Assembly (NCBI RefSeq): GCF_010015475.1 | Contig: NZ_SSNI01000008.1 | Coordinates: forward strand, 124,001-188,000 | Direction of reading: 5' to 3' | DNA length: 64,000 nt | DNA from: Pontibacter pamirensis | GTDB lineage: Bacteria; Bacteroidota; Bacteroidia; Cytophagales; Hymenobacteraceae | Shown here: one piece after another, positions 42,538 to 52,444 of the stretch | Layout: each line of letters begins with the position of its first letter | Position numbering within the stretch: position 1 is the first letter of the stretch | Made by a program: the position numbers and the translations under genes | The notes under the pieces: generated by a model | The model's database searches: none | Told to the model about the DNA's origin: nothing | What the model saw: the letters and a program-made list of their open reading frames with translations, nothing else

Positions 42538-42603
42538 GGTCTTATTATTTTTAAATTGCATCAGGAAGCTTAAAAGATTAATTAGAGAATTGTACATTTA
42601 CAG

Positions 42604-43539
42604 ATGAATAAAAGTTCTAAGATATATGTGGCGGGGCACCGCGGAATGGTGGGTTCAGCCATTGTGCGGAAGCTGAAGGCAGCGGGATATGAAAACATCG
42701 TGACACGCCGCTCTGATGAGCTTGACTTACGGGAGCAGGTGGCTGTTCGGGCCTTCTTTCAGGAGGAGAACCCGGAGTATATTTTTCTTGCTGCAGCTAA
42801 AGTGGGAGGGATTGTGGCCAATAACACCTATCGGGCAGAATTTCTTTACGATAACCTCATGATGGAGGCCAATGTAATTCATTCTTCTTATGAGAAAGGT
42901 GTGAAAAAGCTCATGTTCCTGGGTTCCTCCTGCATATACCCGAAACTGGCACCTCAACCTTTGAAAGAAGAGTACCTCCTGACAGGGGAGCTGGAACCAA
43001 CTAATGAACCTTACGCTATCGCGAAGATAGCCGGCATCAAGCTCTGCGAAGCCTACCGCGATCAGTACGGCTGTAATTTCATCAGTGTGATGCCTACCAA
43101 CCTTTACGGACATAACGATAATTACCACCCACAGAACTCTCACGTGCTACCTGCTCTTATACGCAGGTTCCATGAGGCAAAGGAATCTGGAAAGGAAACA
43201 GTGACTATTTGGGGTACGGGTAGCCCCAGGAGGGAATTTCTTTTCGCTGATGACCTTGCAGAGGCTTGTTTATTTTTAATGGAAAACTACAGCGGCAGAG
43301 AATTATTAAATATTGGCACAGGCGAGGATACTACGATCAAAAAATTGGCTCTACTGGTGAAAAAAGTGGTTGGTTATGAAGGGACTTTAACATTTGACAC
43401 AAGCAAACCAAACGGCACCCCCCGAAAGCTTTTAGATGTGTCGAAGCTGCACAGCTTTGGCTGGAGACACAAAGTTGACCTGGAGCAGGGCATTGCCATG
43501 GCCTATGCTGATTTCAAAGAAAAGTACATAACTATATAA
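42604..43539 (+). CDS. fcl: GDP-L-fucose synthase
   Basis: A 311-residue SDR enzyme. The NADP site is [17 protein letters not shown], the catalytic Ser is in [10 protein letters not shown] (Ser108-109), and the Tyr-Lys pair is Y137 and K141 in [24 protein letters not shown] and [12 protein letters not shown] are the usual substrate motifs. It epimerises and reduces GDP-4-keto-6-deoxymannose to GDP-L-fucose. The GDP-mannose dehydratase gene follows 140 bases later, completing the path. Confidence 0.95.
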   Translation: MNKSSKIYVAGHRGMVGSAIVRKLKAAGYENIVTRRSDELDLREQVAVRAFFQEENPEYIFLAAAKVGGIVANNTYRAEFLYDNLMMEANVIHSSYEKGVKKLMFLGSSCIYPKLAPQPLKEEYLLTGELEPTNEPYAIAKIAGIKLCEAYRDQYGCNFISVMPTNLYGHNDNYHPQNSHVLPALIRRFHEAKESGKETVTIWGTGSPRREFLFADDLAEACLFLMENYSGRELLNIGTGEDTTIKKLALLVKKVVGYEGTLTFDTSKPNGTPRKLLDVSKLHSFGWRHKVDLEQGIAMAYADFKEKYITI

Positions 43540-43679
43540 AGTGCATAGGCAGTTTTACATACCTTTGAAAGGAACCAGGCTTAGTTTTATAGCAACGTAC
43601 TTCCACAACCTACTGTAGAGCCTGCGGTAGTTGACATAAATTTTTATTTCGTAAATAATCAACTAGTAATACTTTTTAA

Positions 43680-44792
43680 ATGAAAACAGCACTCATCACT
43701 GGTATCACAGGACAAGATGGAGCCTATCTGGCAGAGCTATTGTTAGAAAAAGGCTACATGGTGCACGGGCTAAAGCGCCGTAGTTCTATGTTCAATACAG
43801 ATAGGATAGATCACCTTTACCAGGACCCACACGAGAAAAACATTAACTTAAAGCTCCATTATGGTGACCTGACAGATTCTACCAACCTGATCCGCATCAT
43901 TCAGGAAACACAGCCTAACGAGATTTACAACCTGGCGGCGATGAGCCACGTGAAGGTTAGTTTCGACACGCCGGAATATACTGCTAATGCCGATGGTATA
44001 GGTACACTTCGCATACTTGAGGCTATAAGAATACTCGGACTAACGGAGAAGACAAGAATTTACCAGGCATCTACCTCTGAGTTGTATGGATTGGTGCAGG
44101 CTGTACCGCAATCAGAGACAACTCCTTTTTACCCACGTTCACCTTATGCCGTAGCTAAACTTTATGCTTATTGGATAACAGTGAACTACCGCGAGGCTTA
44201 TGGCATGTATGCCTGCAACGGTATACTTTTCAACCACGAATCTCCGCTAAGAGGAGAGACCTTTGTAACCCGTAAAATTACAAGGGCGGCGGCAAGGATA
44301 GCGATGGGGCTGCAGGAGAAAATTTACCTGGGCAACCTGGACTCCCGCAGAGACTGGGGCCACGCAAAAGATTACGTGGAGGCTATGTGGAGAATATTGC
44401 AGCAGGACACACCGGAAGATTTTGTTATTGCTACAGGCGTAACAACAACTGTACGTGATTTTGTGAAGATGGCTTTCTCAGAGGTAGGCGTAGAAATCGA
44501 GTTTAAAGGTGAAGGTGTAGAGGAGAAGGGTTACGTTGCGGCCTGCTCCAATCCGGAGTTCCAGCTGGAAGTAGGAAAAGAGGTAGTGTGTGTGGATGCT
44601 AACTACTTCCGTCCTACAGAAGTGGAACTGCTGATAGGCGATGGCACAAAAGCTAAAGAGAAATTAGGTTGGGTGCCAAAATATGATCTGCCAGCCCTGG
44701 TGAAGGACATGATGCAGAGTGATGTTGAGCTATTCAAACGCGATACATACCTGGCTGAAGGTGGCCACCGAATCCTGAATTACCACGAATAA
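43680..44792 (+). CDS. gmd: GDP-mannose 4,6-dehydratase
   Basis: A 370-residue SDR enzyme. NADP site [16 protein letters not shown], catalytic STSELYG (131-137), and Tyr156/Lys160 in [11 protein letters not shown]. The signature [20 protein letters not shown] carries a Leu where E. coli has Arg. The C-terminal region reads [20 protein letters not shown]. It makes GDP-4-keto-6-deoxymannose, which feeds GDP-L-fucose synthase and possibly the Rmd-like reductase at 52445. Positioned between the fcl gene and the ABC transporter genes. Confidence 0.96.
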   Translation: MKTALITGITGQDGAYLAELLLEKGYMVHGLKRRSSMFNTDRIDHLYQDPHEKNINLKLHYGDLTDSTNLIRIIQETQPNEIYNLAAMSHVKVSFDTPEYTANADGIGTLRILEAIRILGLTEKTRIYQASTSELYGLVQAVPQSETTPFYPRSPYAVAKLYAYWITVNYREAYGMYACNGILFNHESPLRGETFVTRKITRAAARIAMGLQEKIYLGNLDSRRDWGHAKDYVEAMWRILQQDTPEDFVIATGVTTTVRDFVKMAFSEVGVEIEFKGEGVEEKGYVAACSNPEFQLEVGKEVVCVDANYFRPTEVELLIGDGTKAKEKLGWVPKYDLPALVKDMMQSDVELFKRDTYLAEGGHRILNYHE

Positions 44793-44807
44793 TCTATCAA
44801 ATTGCCA

Positions 44808-45707
44808 ATGCAACCTGTCTTAACAGAAAAAGAAGAGAAGCGGAATACGGTTATTGAGCCAGAGGAAGAAAACTGGGATCTGGTAATTGAGCCAAAACAC
44901 AGCTTGTTAGATCTCAAGCTAAAAGAACTTTGGAAGTACCAGGATCTTTTATGGCTGTGGGTACGGAGGGAGTATGTAGGTGCCTATAAGCAAACAATTA
45001 TGGGTCCACTTTGGCATTTTTTCTCTCCAATTTTTGGTACACTAACTTATATACTGATTTTTGGTAAAATTGCTGATCTGTCCACTGGCGGTGTACCTAT
45101 GTTTTTGTTTTATAATGCTGGTATTGCCATCTGGAATTTTTTCAACGGTTGCTTCAGTAGTTCTTCGGGTGCATTCTTAAGCAATGCAGGTATTTTCGGA
45201 AAGGTCTATTTTCCGAGGTTGATCATGCCTATGGCTAGTGTAATCTCTACATTGATAAAATTCGGTATCCAAATATCTTTATTTTTGGTAGTATACCTCT
45301 ATGTAATACTGGCACAGGATTACAGGCCTGATGTGGGTTTGGGGTTATTTTATGTACCTCTATCACTGTTTTTGTTGGCTGGCATTGGCTTTGGCTTTGG
45401 AATTATTGTATCGTCCGTTACAACTAAATACAGAGACTTGAACATGCTTGTAGGGTTTGGTATGCAATTGTTAATGTATGCTACACCTATCATTTATACT
45501 TATTCTTCTGTAGACCCTGACTTAAAGAAATATCTTGCTTTAAATCCGCTTGTAGCTCCTGTAGAGGCTTTTAAACATGCTGTTTTCGGTATTGGAGACT
45601 TTTCTGCCTATTCATTACTTTACAGTTTCTGCTGGATGGTAGTTTTGCTACTTCTTGGAATTGTGTTGTTCAACAAGGCTGAAAAGAATTTCATGGATAT
45701 TGTGTAA
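44808..45707 (+). CDS. Polysaccharide ABC transporter permease (Wzm/TagG type)
   Basis: A 299-residue membrane protein from the ATG at 44808 (two codons downstream of an in-frame TTG). An N-terminal cytoplasmic stretch of about 45 residues is followed by six membrane helices with family patterns YKQTIMGPLWHFFSPIFGTL, FYNAGIAIWNFFNGCFSSSS and NAGIFGKVYFPRLIMPMAS. GFGIIVSSVTTKYRDLNMLVG is typical of the ABC-2 type. It forms the export channel for lipid-linked polysaccharide, with the ATPase encoded next. Confidence 0.94.
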   Translation: MQPVLTEKEEKRNTVIEPEEENWDLVIEPKHSLLDLKLKELWKYQDLLWLWVRREYVGAYKQTIMGPLWHFFSPIFGTLTYILIFGKIADLSTGGVPMFLFYNAGIAIWNFFNGCFSSSSGAFLSNAGIFGKVYFPRLIMPMASVISTLIKFGIQISLFLVVYLYVILAQDYRPDVGLGLFYVPLSLFLLAGIGFGFGIIVSSVTTKYRDLNMLVGFGMQLLMYATPIIYTYSSVDPDLKKYLALNPLVAPVEAFKHAVFGIGDFSAYSLLYSFCWMVVLLLLGIVLFNKAEKNFMDIV

Positions 45708-45772
45708 ACATCATGATATTCTTTCGCCTAAGAGCGATGTAGATTTAAATTTTATTCATAATCAAGTAGAAG

Positions 45773-47005
45773 ATGTCTGTAGTAATCAAGGCTGAAAACA
45801 TTAGCAAACAATACCGCCTGGGGGAAGTTGGTACGGGTTCATTGAAAGATGACTTCAAGAGGTGGCGCTATCAATTGATGGGAAAAGAAGATCCCTTTCT
45901 TACAGTTGGGGAAGAAAACGACAGAACAATAAAATCAAATGCTGATTATGTCTGGGCTTTAAGAAATGTGAATTTTGAAGTTAACAAGGGTGATATTTTA
46001 GGCATCATCGGAAAAAATGGTGCGGGTAAGTCAACATTATTAAAGATACTTTCCCGCACAACCGGCCCTACAACAGGTTCTTTAAAAATGAAGGGGCGGA
46101 TTGCCAGTTTGCTGGAAGTAGGTACAGGTTTCCATGGGGAGCTTTCTGGCAGGGAAAATATTTTCCTGAATGGGGCCATTATGGGCATGGGAAAAGCTGA
46201 GATAAAGAAAAAGTTTGATGAAATAGTAGACTTTGCAGGGGTAGAGAAATACATTGATACACCGGTCAAGAGATATAGTAGTGGTATGTATGTTCGCCTT
46301 GCATTTGGTGTAGCTGCTCATCTCGAACCAGATATTATGATAGTAGATGAAGTGCTTGCAGTTGGAGATGCAGAGTTTCAGAAAAAAGCGTTAGGAAAGA
46401 TGCAAAGCGTTTCAAAAGGAGAGGGAAGAACAGTGATATTTGTAAGTCATGATCTTAATGCAGTATCTCAGTTGTGTACCCGTGGGCTCTTGATGAAGCA
46501 TGGGCAAGTTTCGCATGTGGGTCAAATTAGTGAGATAATATCCCAGTATTTAAGTGATGATGTAAAGAAACCAGTCTATATCAATTCATTTCCTTCCGCA
46601 TCAAAGCCTCTAATAATTCAAAAAGTAGCAGTATTGAAATCCAATGGAAAAATTGCTAGTGACTTTTTCCATGATGAACCTGTATCTTTAAAATTCGAGA
46701 TTAAAATAAATGACCCTCACATCAAGGCTAATCTATTTGTGATGATATTGGATGGTAAAAAAAGAAGGGTATTTGCATGTGAGTCAGAAAGTGTTCATTC
46801 TAACATGTTATTAAAAATTGATTCTAATTTTCTTGTAAGAGGTAACTATTCGATTCATGCCTTCATTAATCAACCTAAAATAAAACAAATAGATGTAGTT
46901 GAAGATGAATGCCATTTTAACATCATTGATTCTGGTTCTATAATGGCTAAGCATTATGAGTATGATTATGGTGTTGTATTTGGTAAATATAGCTGGTCGG
47001 TATAG
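45773..47005 (+). CDS. Polysaccharide ABC transporter ATPase with C-terminal Wzt-type domain
   Basis: A 410-residue ATPase. Walker A is GKNGAGKST (80-88), Q-loop and signature YSSGMYVRLAFGVAAHLEPD follow, then IMIVDEVLAVGD. An insert of about 22 residues after residue 36 is common in this subfamily. Residues about 265-410 are a separate beta-rich domain (EPVSLKFEIKINDPHI, GKKRRVFACESESVHSN, VRGNYSIHAFIN) of the Wzt C-terminal type, which in O8/O9a-like systems recognises the modified end of the chain. It partners the permease 65 bases upstream. Confidence 0.94.
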   Translation: MSVVIKAENISKQYRLGEVGTGSLKDDFKRWRYQLMGKEDPFLTVGEENDRTIKSNADYVWALRNVNFEVNKGDILGIIGKNGAGKSTLLKILSRTTGPTTGSLKMKGRIASLLEVGTGFHGELSGRENIFLNGAIMGMGKAEIKKKFDEIVDFAGVEKYIDTPVKRYSSGMYVRLAFGVAAHLEPDIMIVDEVLAVGDAEFQKKALGKMQSVSKGEGRTVIFVSHDLNAVSQLCTRGLLMKHGQVSHVGQISEIISQYLSDDVKKPVYINSFPSASKPLIIQKVAVLKSNGKIASDFFHDEPVSLKFEIKINDPHIKANLFVMILDGKKRRVFACESESVHSNMLLKIDSNFLVRGNYSIHAFINQPKIKQIDVVEDECHFNIIDSGSIMAKHYEYDYGVVFGKYSWSV

Positions 47006-47147
47006 CTTTAATCATCAGATACTGATTTTATAAAATTAAGTATCTATAGTAATCGAACTATTAATATTTATTTACATCAATAGAATATATAATAATAAAA
47101 TATTATTTAAGATGCATTCTCTTACTCTGCTCTTATAAATCTAATTT

Positions 47148-47963
47148 ATGAAACAAATTGTTAAAAGTGTATTCTCAAAACTTGGGTACAACTTACAGCC
47201 AAAATATCCTCAAATGAATGGTGGTGAAGATGTTTTGGAAGGTGAATTAATCAGAAATAGGTTTGAACCTTATGAATGTACATTTATGGGACATACACTT
47301 TATGTACATGATTATGCTTCGTACAACCTTGGCAGTTCTGAACTATTTGGTGAGAACATTTATAAATTTACAGCTACACATGATAAGCCTTATATAATTG
47401 ATTGTGGAGCTAATTTGGGAATGAGTGTTATATATTTCAAGAACCTATACCCCAACTCTGAAATAGTTGCGTTTGAAGCTGATCCCCATATCTATTCCTT
47501 CTTAAAAAAAAATATAGATTCTTTTGAACTGACTAAAACTAGTTGTATTAATAAAGCAGTTTGGAATACTTCTGGAAGCCAATTGTCTTTTTTATCAGAA
47601 GGAGGGGCAGGAGGAAGGTTGGAGACAATTTCAGGGGAGCATAAGTTTGTTGAAGTGGAAACGGTTAGATTAAAAGATTATTTAAATAAGAAAATTGATT
47701 TCTTAAAAATAGATATAGAGGGGGCTGAGTACAAAGTTATTGAAGATTGTGCTGATAATTTACACTTTGTTGAAAACCTGTTTATAGAGTATCATAGTTT
47801 TCCTAGTGTTAAACAGAATTTACATCTTATCCTTGAAATAGTTACTACAGCTGGCTTTAGATATCATATTAAAGAAGCTTTTGTGAGCAGTGAACCTTTC
47901 GTAGAACGAAGGATTAATTTTGGTATGGATCTTCAGTTAAATATTTTCTGTTACAGAGATTAA
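47148..47963 (+). CDS. FkbM-family methyltransferase
   Basis: A 271-residue SAM methyltransferase. The N-terminal 70 residues are variable. SAM motif I is YIIDCGANLGMSVIYFKNLY, then VAFEADPHIYSFLKKNI and a later KIDFLKIDIEGAEYKVIED. That last block is the FkbM signature. Members O-methylate sugars or other hydroxyl groups. It lies right after the Wzt-type gene, and the region is distinctly AT-rich. It is a candidate for modifying sugars in the locus or capping the chain. Confidence 0.9.
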   Translation: MKQIVKSVFSKLGYNLQPKYPQMNGGEDVLEGELIRNRFEPYECTFMGHTLYVHDYASYNLGSSELFGENIYKFTATHDKPYIIDCGANLGMSVIYFKNLYPNSEIVAFEADPHIYSFLKKNIDSFELTKTSCINKAVWNTSGSQLSFLSEGGAGGRLETISGEHKFVEVETVRLKDYLNKKIDFLKIDIEGAEYKVIEDCADNLHFVENLFIEYHSFPSVKQNLHLILEIVTTAGFRYHIKEAFVSSEPFVERRINFGMDLQLNIFCYRD

Positions 47964-47974
47964 GTGTACGATTT

Positions 47975-48724
47975 ATGGAAGCAAATATCATTAGTTTAGT
48001 ACAAAAAGTAGTTAGAAAATTTCGTGTAATTGAAAGTGTAGACGAAAAGCTTATCAATCTTTTTAAACAAAAAAAAGGAATAGAAATAGGAGGGCCTAGC
48101 CCTATTTTTTCATCTGAATTACCCATATATCCAATTATTGAAAGTCTTGATGGGTGTAATTTTAGTAATAATACAGTTTGGGAAGGTTCAATACTCGAGG
48201 GTGAAAACTATTCTTTTTTTTCAGATAAAAAAGGTTTCCAATACATAGCAGAAGCAAGCGACCTTAACAAAGTTGATTCGAATAAATATGATTTTTTGCT
48301 TGCTTCACATTGTTTAGAACATTGTGCAAATTCGCTAAAAACTATCGAAGAATGGTTAAGGGTAATAAAGCCTGGAGGTATTATGCTTCTGATTCTGCCA
48401 AAGAAAGAAAATACGTTTGATCATAAAAGACAAATTACATCCTTCGAGCACTTGTTAGCTGATTATGCCAATGATGTTGATGAAACTGATTTGACTCATT
48501 TAGAAGAAATCATTGCTTATCATGATTTGGTTCTTGATATTCCAGCAGGAGATAATGAGAGTTTCAAGTGCAGATCTTTAAATAACTATCAAAATAGGTG
48601 TTTACATCATCATGTTTATGATTTTGAATTGCTTAATCAAATTTTCGATTATACAAATACTAAAGTCATATATCAAGAGTATAAAGATCCTTATCATCAA
48701 ATAATAGCAGGCATAAAATCTTAA
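47975..48724 (+). CDS. Class I SAM methyltransferase (methyltransferase 11 type)
   Basis: A 249-residue protein. The core is centred on FLLASHCLEHCANSLKTIEE, then EWLRVIKPGGIMLLILPKKE, the motif II/III region of Methyltransf_11 proteins; motif I is weaker (QKKGIEIGGPSPIF, an odd form with EIGGP rather than D-G-G-G). DHKRQITSFEHL is shared with a subgroup found in polysaccharide loci. It follows the FkbM gene by 11 bases. It may methylate a sugar or another small molecule. The gene is AT-rich. Confidence 0.8.
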   Translation: MEANIISLVQKVVRKFRVIESVDEKLINLFKQKKGIEIGGPSPIFSSELPIYPIIESLDGCNFSNNTVWEGSILEGENYSFFSDKKGFQYIAEASDLNKVDSNKYDFLLASHCLEHCANSLKTIEEWLRVIKPGGIMLLILPKKENTFDHKRQITSFEHLLADYANDVDETDLTHLEEIIAYHDLVLDIPAGDNESFKCRSLNNYQNRCLHHHVYDFELLNQIFDYTNTKVIYQEYKDPYHQIIAGIKS

Positions 48725-48880
48725 TACTTTTTAATAAATTTTATTTGTCTGTGGCTATTAGACCTCCCATTCCTGATTTATAATTAGTGATAGCTAACCT
48801 CAAACATATTGTAATTTGTTAAATAATAGCTGCTTTGCAAGATTAAAAATTTTTTCCATTCTAAATAAGATTATCACTAA

Positions 48881-49780
48881 ATGATATCCATTATAATATG
48901 TTCAGTAAACTCAAATATGCTTAAAGAGGTTGCTGAAAATGTAAAAGATACCATTGGGATTTTGCATGAAATAATAGCAATAGATAACAGAAACGGAAAA
49001 TATGGAATATGTGAAGCATATAATATTGGAGCTTCAAAAAGCAAGTATGATGTCCTCTGTTTTATGCATGAAGACTTAATTTTTCATACTATTGATTGGG
49101 GAAGGCGGGTAGTCGAACATTTAAATGATACTACAATAGGTCTGATAGGTGTTGCTGGAGGCACTTATAAGTCTAAAAGTTTAGATGCATGGGGTATTGA
49201 TCCTATAGAGTTTGCAAGGATGAATGTTCTGCAAGACTATAAATCAGGAAGACCACAAGATCATTTATATTCTAATCCTTTCAATGAGTTTGTTGCAGAT
49301 GTTGCTTCGGTAGATGGACTTTGGTTTTGCACTAGAAAAGAAGTATGGCAGAATAATAAATTTGATGAAACTACTCTCAAAGAGTTTCACTTTTATGATA
49401 TAGATTTTTCTCTACAAGTTCTCCAGTCTTACCGTGTCTGTGTAGTATATGATATTTTATTACAACACATATCCGAGGGTAGTATAAATAGATCTTGGCT
49501 GGAAAATGCAGTGCTTTTTCATAATAAATGGAAGCAAACACTTCCTTATTCTGTAGATGGATTATATGATGAGAAGAAAAAGGCAATTGAAATCCGTCGT
49601 GCTAAAAACATCCTTCAACTTCTGAAAAAATATAGATTTAGTCAACTTATATATCTTCAGCATTACTTTCGGTATGTGATTTTATATATATCAAGTGAGC
49701 AGTTTATAATTGATAAAAATATTTGTAAGAATAATATAAGATATAGGTTGACTGCTGCTTATAAAAGGTTGATTAGGTAA
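48881..49780 (+). CDS. Glycosyltransferase (GT2-like, Glyco_tranf_2_5 type)
   Basis: A 299-residue protein. The opening MISIIICSVNS and HEIIAIDNRNGKYGICEAYN match the UDP-sugar binding part of the GT2-like family; the DXD-type site is in FMHEDLIFHTIDWG. DVASVDGLWFCTRKEVW follows, as is usual for this group. It should transfer a sugar in the cytoplasm. AT content is high. It starts 156 bases after the methyltransferase gene. Confidence 0.85.
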   Translation: MISIIICSVNSNMLKEVAENVKDTIGILHEIIAIDNRNGKYGICEAYNIGASKSKYDVLCFMHEDLIFHTIDWGRRVVEHLNDTTIGLIGVAGGTYKSKSLDAWGIDPIEFARMNVLQDYKSGRPQDHLYSNPFNEFVADVASVDGLWFCTRKEVWQNNKFDETTLKEFHFYDIDFSLQVLQSYRVCVVYDILLQHISEGSINRSWLENAVLFHNKWKQTLPYSVDGLYDEKKKAIEIRRAKNILQLLKKYRFSQLIYLQHYFRYVILYISSEQFIIDKNICKNNIRYRLTAAYKRLIR

Positions 49781-49826
49781 TCTTAGTTTGATCCTTATAA
49801 TAAGTATTAGTTTTGAATTTTGCAAA

Positions 49827-50909
49827 ATGAACGTAGTTTTTACAATTTGTTCCAACAATTATCTAGCTCAAGCTAAGGCTTTAGGTGATTCTGTTGTTAA
49901 ATATAATCCAAGTTATATTTTTGCTATTGGCTTGGTAGATAAATTAGATGCTGAGGTTGATTATAATTTTTTTAATCCTTATGAAATAATCCCTGTTGGT
50001 GATATTAATATCGAAGGATTTAATGAAATGTTTAATAATTATGATATAACAGAACTTAATACTGCTGTTAAGCCATTTTTATTTAATTTTTTATTTGCAA
50101 GAAACTCTAATATCAATACAATCATATATTTAGATCCAGATATTTTAGTTTATGATTCTTTTGATGTTCTTGAAGAAGCTTTTTCTAAATATAGTATTAT
50201 TTTAACCCCTCATTTTTTTACACCTATTTATGATGATAAACTATTGTCAGAACCAGATGTACTTAATGCTGGACTTTATAATCTTGGCTTTATAGGACTA
50301 AAAAGGAGTGAAGATGCTTTACAATTACTGAAATGGTGGATGATAAAATTAAAAGAACAGTGCCTGATAGACTTTAAAAATGGCTTATTTGTTGATCAGC
50401 TCTGGATAAATTTCGCTCCATTGTATTTTGAAAATGTTCTTATTTTGAAGCATTTAGGTCATAATGTAGCATATTGGAATTTTCATGAAAGAGAGCTTTC
50501 TTATTCAGATGGGAAGTATCAAGTTAATAATCAATTTGCCTTAGTTTTTTTTCATTTTAGTGGCTATTTGTTTTCTATACCTGAAATAGTTTCTAAATAT
50601 CAAAATAGATTTACTTTTGAGGATAGGCCTGATGTAAAAGAGTTATTCGAAGATTATCATGAAAAAATAATTGGTAATAACTTTCACCAACTCTCTAAAA
50701 TAGAATGTCATTATGTAAAACTGAAGGAAAAGCTTAGGTTTGAAGAAGAGGAAAAGCTGAGGATTGAAGAAGAGAAACTGAAGCTTGAAGAAGAGAAACT
50801 AAGACTTGAAGAAGAAATACAAAAGAAGAAAACTTCAAGTACGACTACTAATATAATTCGAAACTTAAAAAGAAAGTCGAAGAATATAGCTAAAGCAATT
50901 TTATCTTAA
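49827..50909 (+). CDS. Glycosyltransferase with C-terminal Glu/Lys coiled coil
   Basis: A 360-residue protein from the ATG at 49827; 13 earlier codons are rejected. FTICSNNYLAQAKALGDSV opens a GT-A fold of the GT8-like sort, and IIYLDPDILVYDSFD carries the DPD metal site. GLYNLGFIGLKRSED and LFVDQLWINFAPLYFENV are also family-like. The last 50 residues are a heptad repeat of the type EEEKLRLEEE that reads as a coiled coil, a feature not usual for the family. The gene is very AT-rich (about 22% GC in places). Confidence 0.82.
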   Translation: MNVVFTICSNNYLAQAKALGDSVVKYNPSYIFAIGLVDKLDAEVDYNFFNPYEIIPVGDINIEGFNEMFNNYDITELNTAVKPFLFNFLFARNSNINTIIYLDPDILVYDSFDVLEEAFSKYSIILTPHFFTPIYDDKLLSEPDVLNAGLYNLGFIGLKRSEDALQLLKWWMIKLKEQCLIDFKNGLFVDQLWINFAPLYFENVLILKHLGHNVAYWNFHERELSYSDGKYQVNNQFALVFFHFSGYLFSIPEIVSKYQNRFTFEDRPDVKELFEDYHEKIIGNNFHQLSKIECHYVKLKEKLRFEEEEKLRIEEEKLKLEEEKLRLEEEIQKKKTSSTTTNIIRNLKRKSKNIAKAILS

Positions 50910-51126
50910 GTTTTGTATAAACATCTGTTATATCTATAGAGACCAGTTTTTTAATAAATTAAAATATAGTCAATATAAAAGAGAAAATATTTAGACTTTA
51001 TCAAGATATATATAATCTAAAATTCTTATATGAATCTTATTAATGTTCATTAAAAATTTTAGAAGTTTCAGCAAGTAATCTGACAACTATAGTTTGATTT
51101 TATGCGGTAAAAAATAACGGTCTAAT

Positions 51127-52431
51127 ATGAAAGTATTATATGATATTACTGTTTTAGGGTTAGGGCATATTGTCCCCAAAGCACGTACAGGGATATTTAG
51201 AGTAATTGAAAATGTTGCTGAACAATTAGTTATCAATCAAGAATGTGAGATGTTATTTTGCAGTGGAACAGACATTGATACGATCAATAATTCCTTGAAG
51301 TATTTGAAAGATAAAAAGTCTTTTTCTCATATTCCTTTTTCTGTTTCTAGCATTCTAAAAAAAAATGATTATAAACAAAAAAGATTAGAATTAATTAAAT
51401 CAATTCATAGTAGTGAACATAAAAGTTTGATAACTATATTTAGCAGTAAAGTTAGAGTTAGAAACTTTATGTTTAAAGAAAAAATCATTGATCTGACTCA
51501 AGGTGATGATTGTTTTATAAAACCAGCAGATCTAAAAAGTTCATCTATTTACCATTCATCCTTTTACCCTATACCTACACAAGTAAAAGGATCAGCCATC
51601 AAAGCCGTTTTCTTAACTTCTTATGATCTGATTCCTATTCTTTATCCGCAATTTGCAGAAGAGTCTGTAATCGAACTAATACAAAAGGTGCTACAAAGTA
51701 TTACCCCAGATACCTGGGTTCTTTGTATATCAGAAGCTACCCGTAATGATCTTCTGAATTATTTAGGTAACAGGGTAGATCCTAACAAAGTTAAAGTAAC
51801 GGAGCTAGCTGCCTCCGGCACATTTTATCAAAGCAGGAATAAAGCAGCTAACAAAGAAGTGAGGGGCAAATATGGTATCCCGGATGCACCTTACATACTA
51901 AGTTTATGTACTCTGGAGCCCAGAAAGAATATTGACCAGGCGATAAGGGCTTTTGTCAAGATCGTATCCCAGGAAAATGTTCCGGAACTGAACCTGGTGC
52001 TGGTTGGAACAAAAGGCTGGATGTTTGACAAAATCTTTGACGAAATAAAAGGGAGTGCAGGCATCAAAGATCGTATCATTATAACAGGATATGTACCAGA
52101 TGAAGATCTGGCTGCTATTTACAGCGATGCTTTATTATTTGTTTACCCCTCCTTTTATGAAGGATTTGGTTTACCGCCTTTAGAAGCTATGCAATGCGGA
52201 GTTCCGGTTATTACCTCCAATACTTCATCATTACCTGAAGTAGTAGGTGATGCTGGCATTATGGTAGCTCCTACAGACCTGGATGCACTTTGCCAGGGAA
52301 TGCTATCTATATATAATAATCCAGCTTTAAGAGAGAAGATGGTTGAAAAGTCTATAGAGCGTGCCGGAAGGTTTAGCTGGGAGCGATGCGCTAACGAAAC
52401 TGTTGAGGCCTATAAGTCATCTTTAAATTAA
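51127..52431 (+). CDS. Glycosyltransferase family 4
   Basis: A 434-residue GT4 protein. The C-terminal GT-B domain has [20 protein letters not shown] then [15 protein letters not shown], the nucleotide-sugar E-x7-E motif. [17 protein letters not shown] marks the start of the C-terminal Rossmann domain. The first third (51127-51540) is very AT-rich, 17-30% GC in the sampled lines, while the last half reaches 45-50% GC. This step lies within one reading frame and suggests a recombination joint. Confidence 0.9.
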   Translation: MKVLYDITVLGLGHIVPKARTGIFRVIENVAEQLVINQECEMLFCSGTDIDTINNSLKYLKDKKSFSHIPFSVSSILKKNDYKQKRLELIKSIHSSEHKSLITIFSSKVRVRNFMFKEKIIDLTQGDDCFIKPADLKSSSIYHSSFYPIPTQVKGSAIKAVFLTSYDLIPILYPQFAEESVIELIQKVLQSITPDTWVLCISEATRNDLLNYLGNRVDPNKVKVTELAASGTFYQSRNKAANKEVRGKYGIPDAPYILSLCTLEPRKNIDQAIRAFVKIVSQENVPELNLVLVGTKGWMFDKIFDEIKGSAGIKDRIIITGYVPDEDLAAIYSDALLFVYPSFYEGFGLPPLEAMQCGVPVITSNTSSLPEVVGDAGIMVAPTDLDALCQGMLSIYNNPALREKMVEKSIERAGRFSWERCANETVEAYKSSLN

Positions 52432-52444
52432 TAAACAACCTTAA

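Noticed and set aside
48881..49780. A second reading of this gene as part of a single fused glycosyltransferase with the next one
   Set aside because: The two have separate starts, a 46-base gap and different fold details, so they are two genes.
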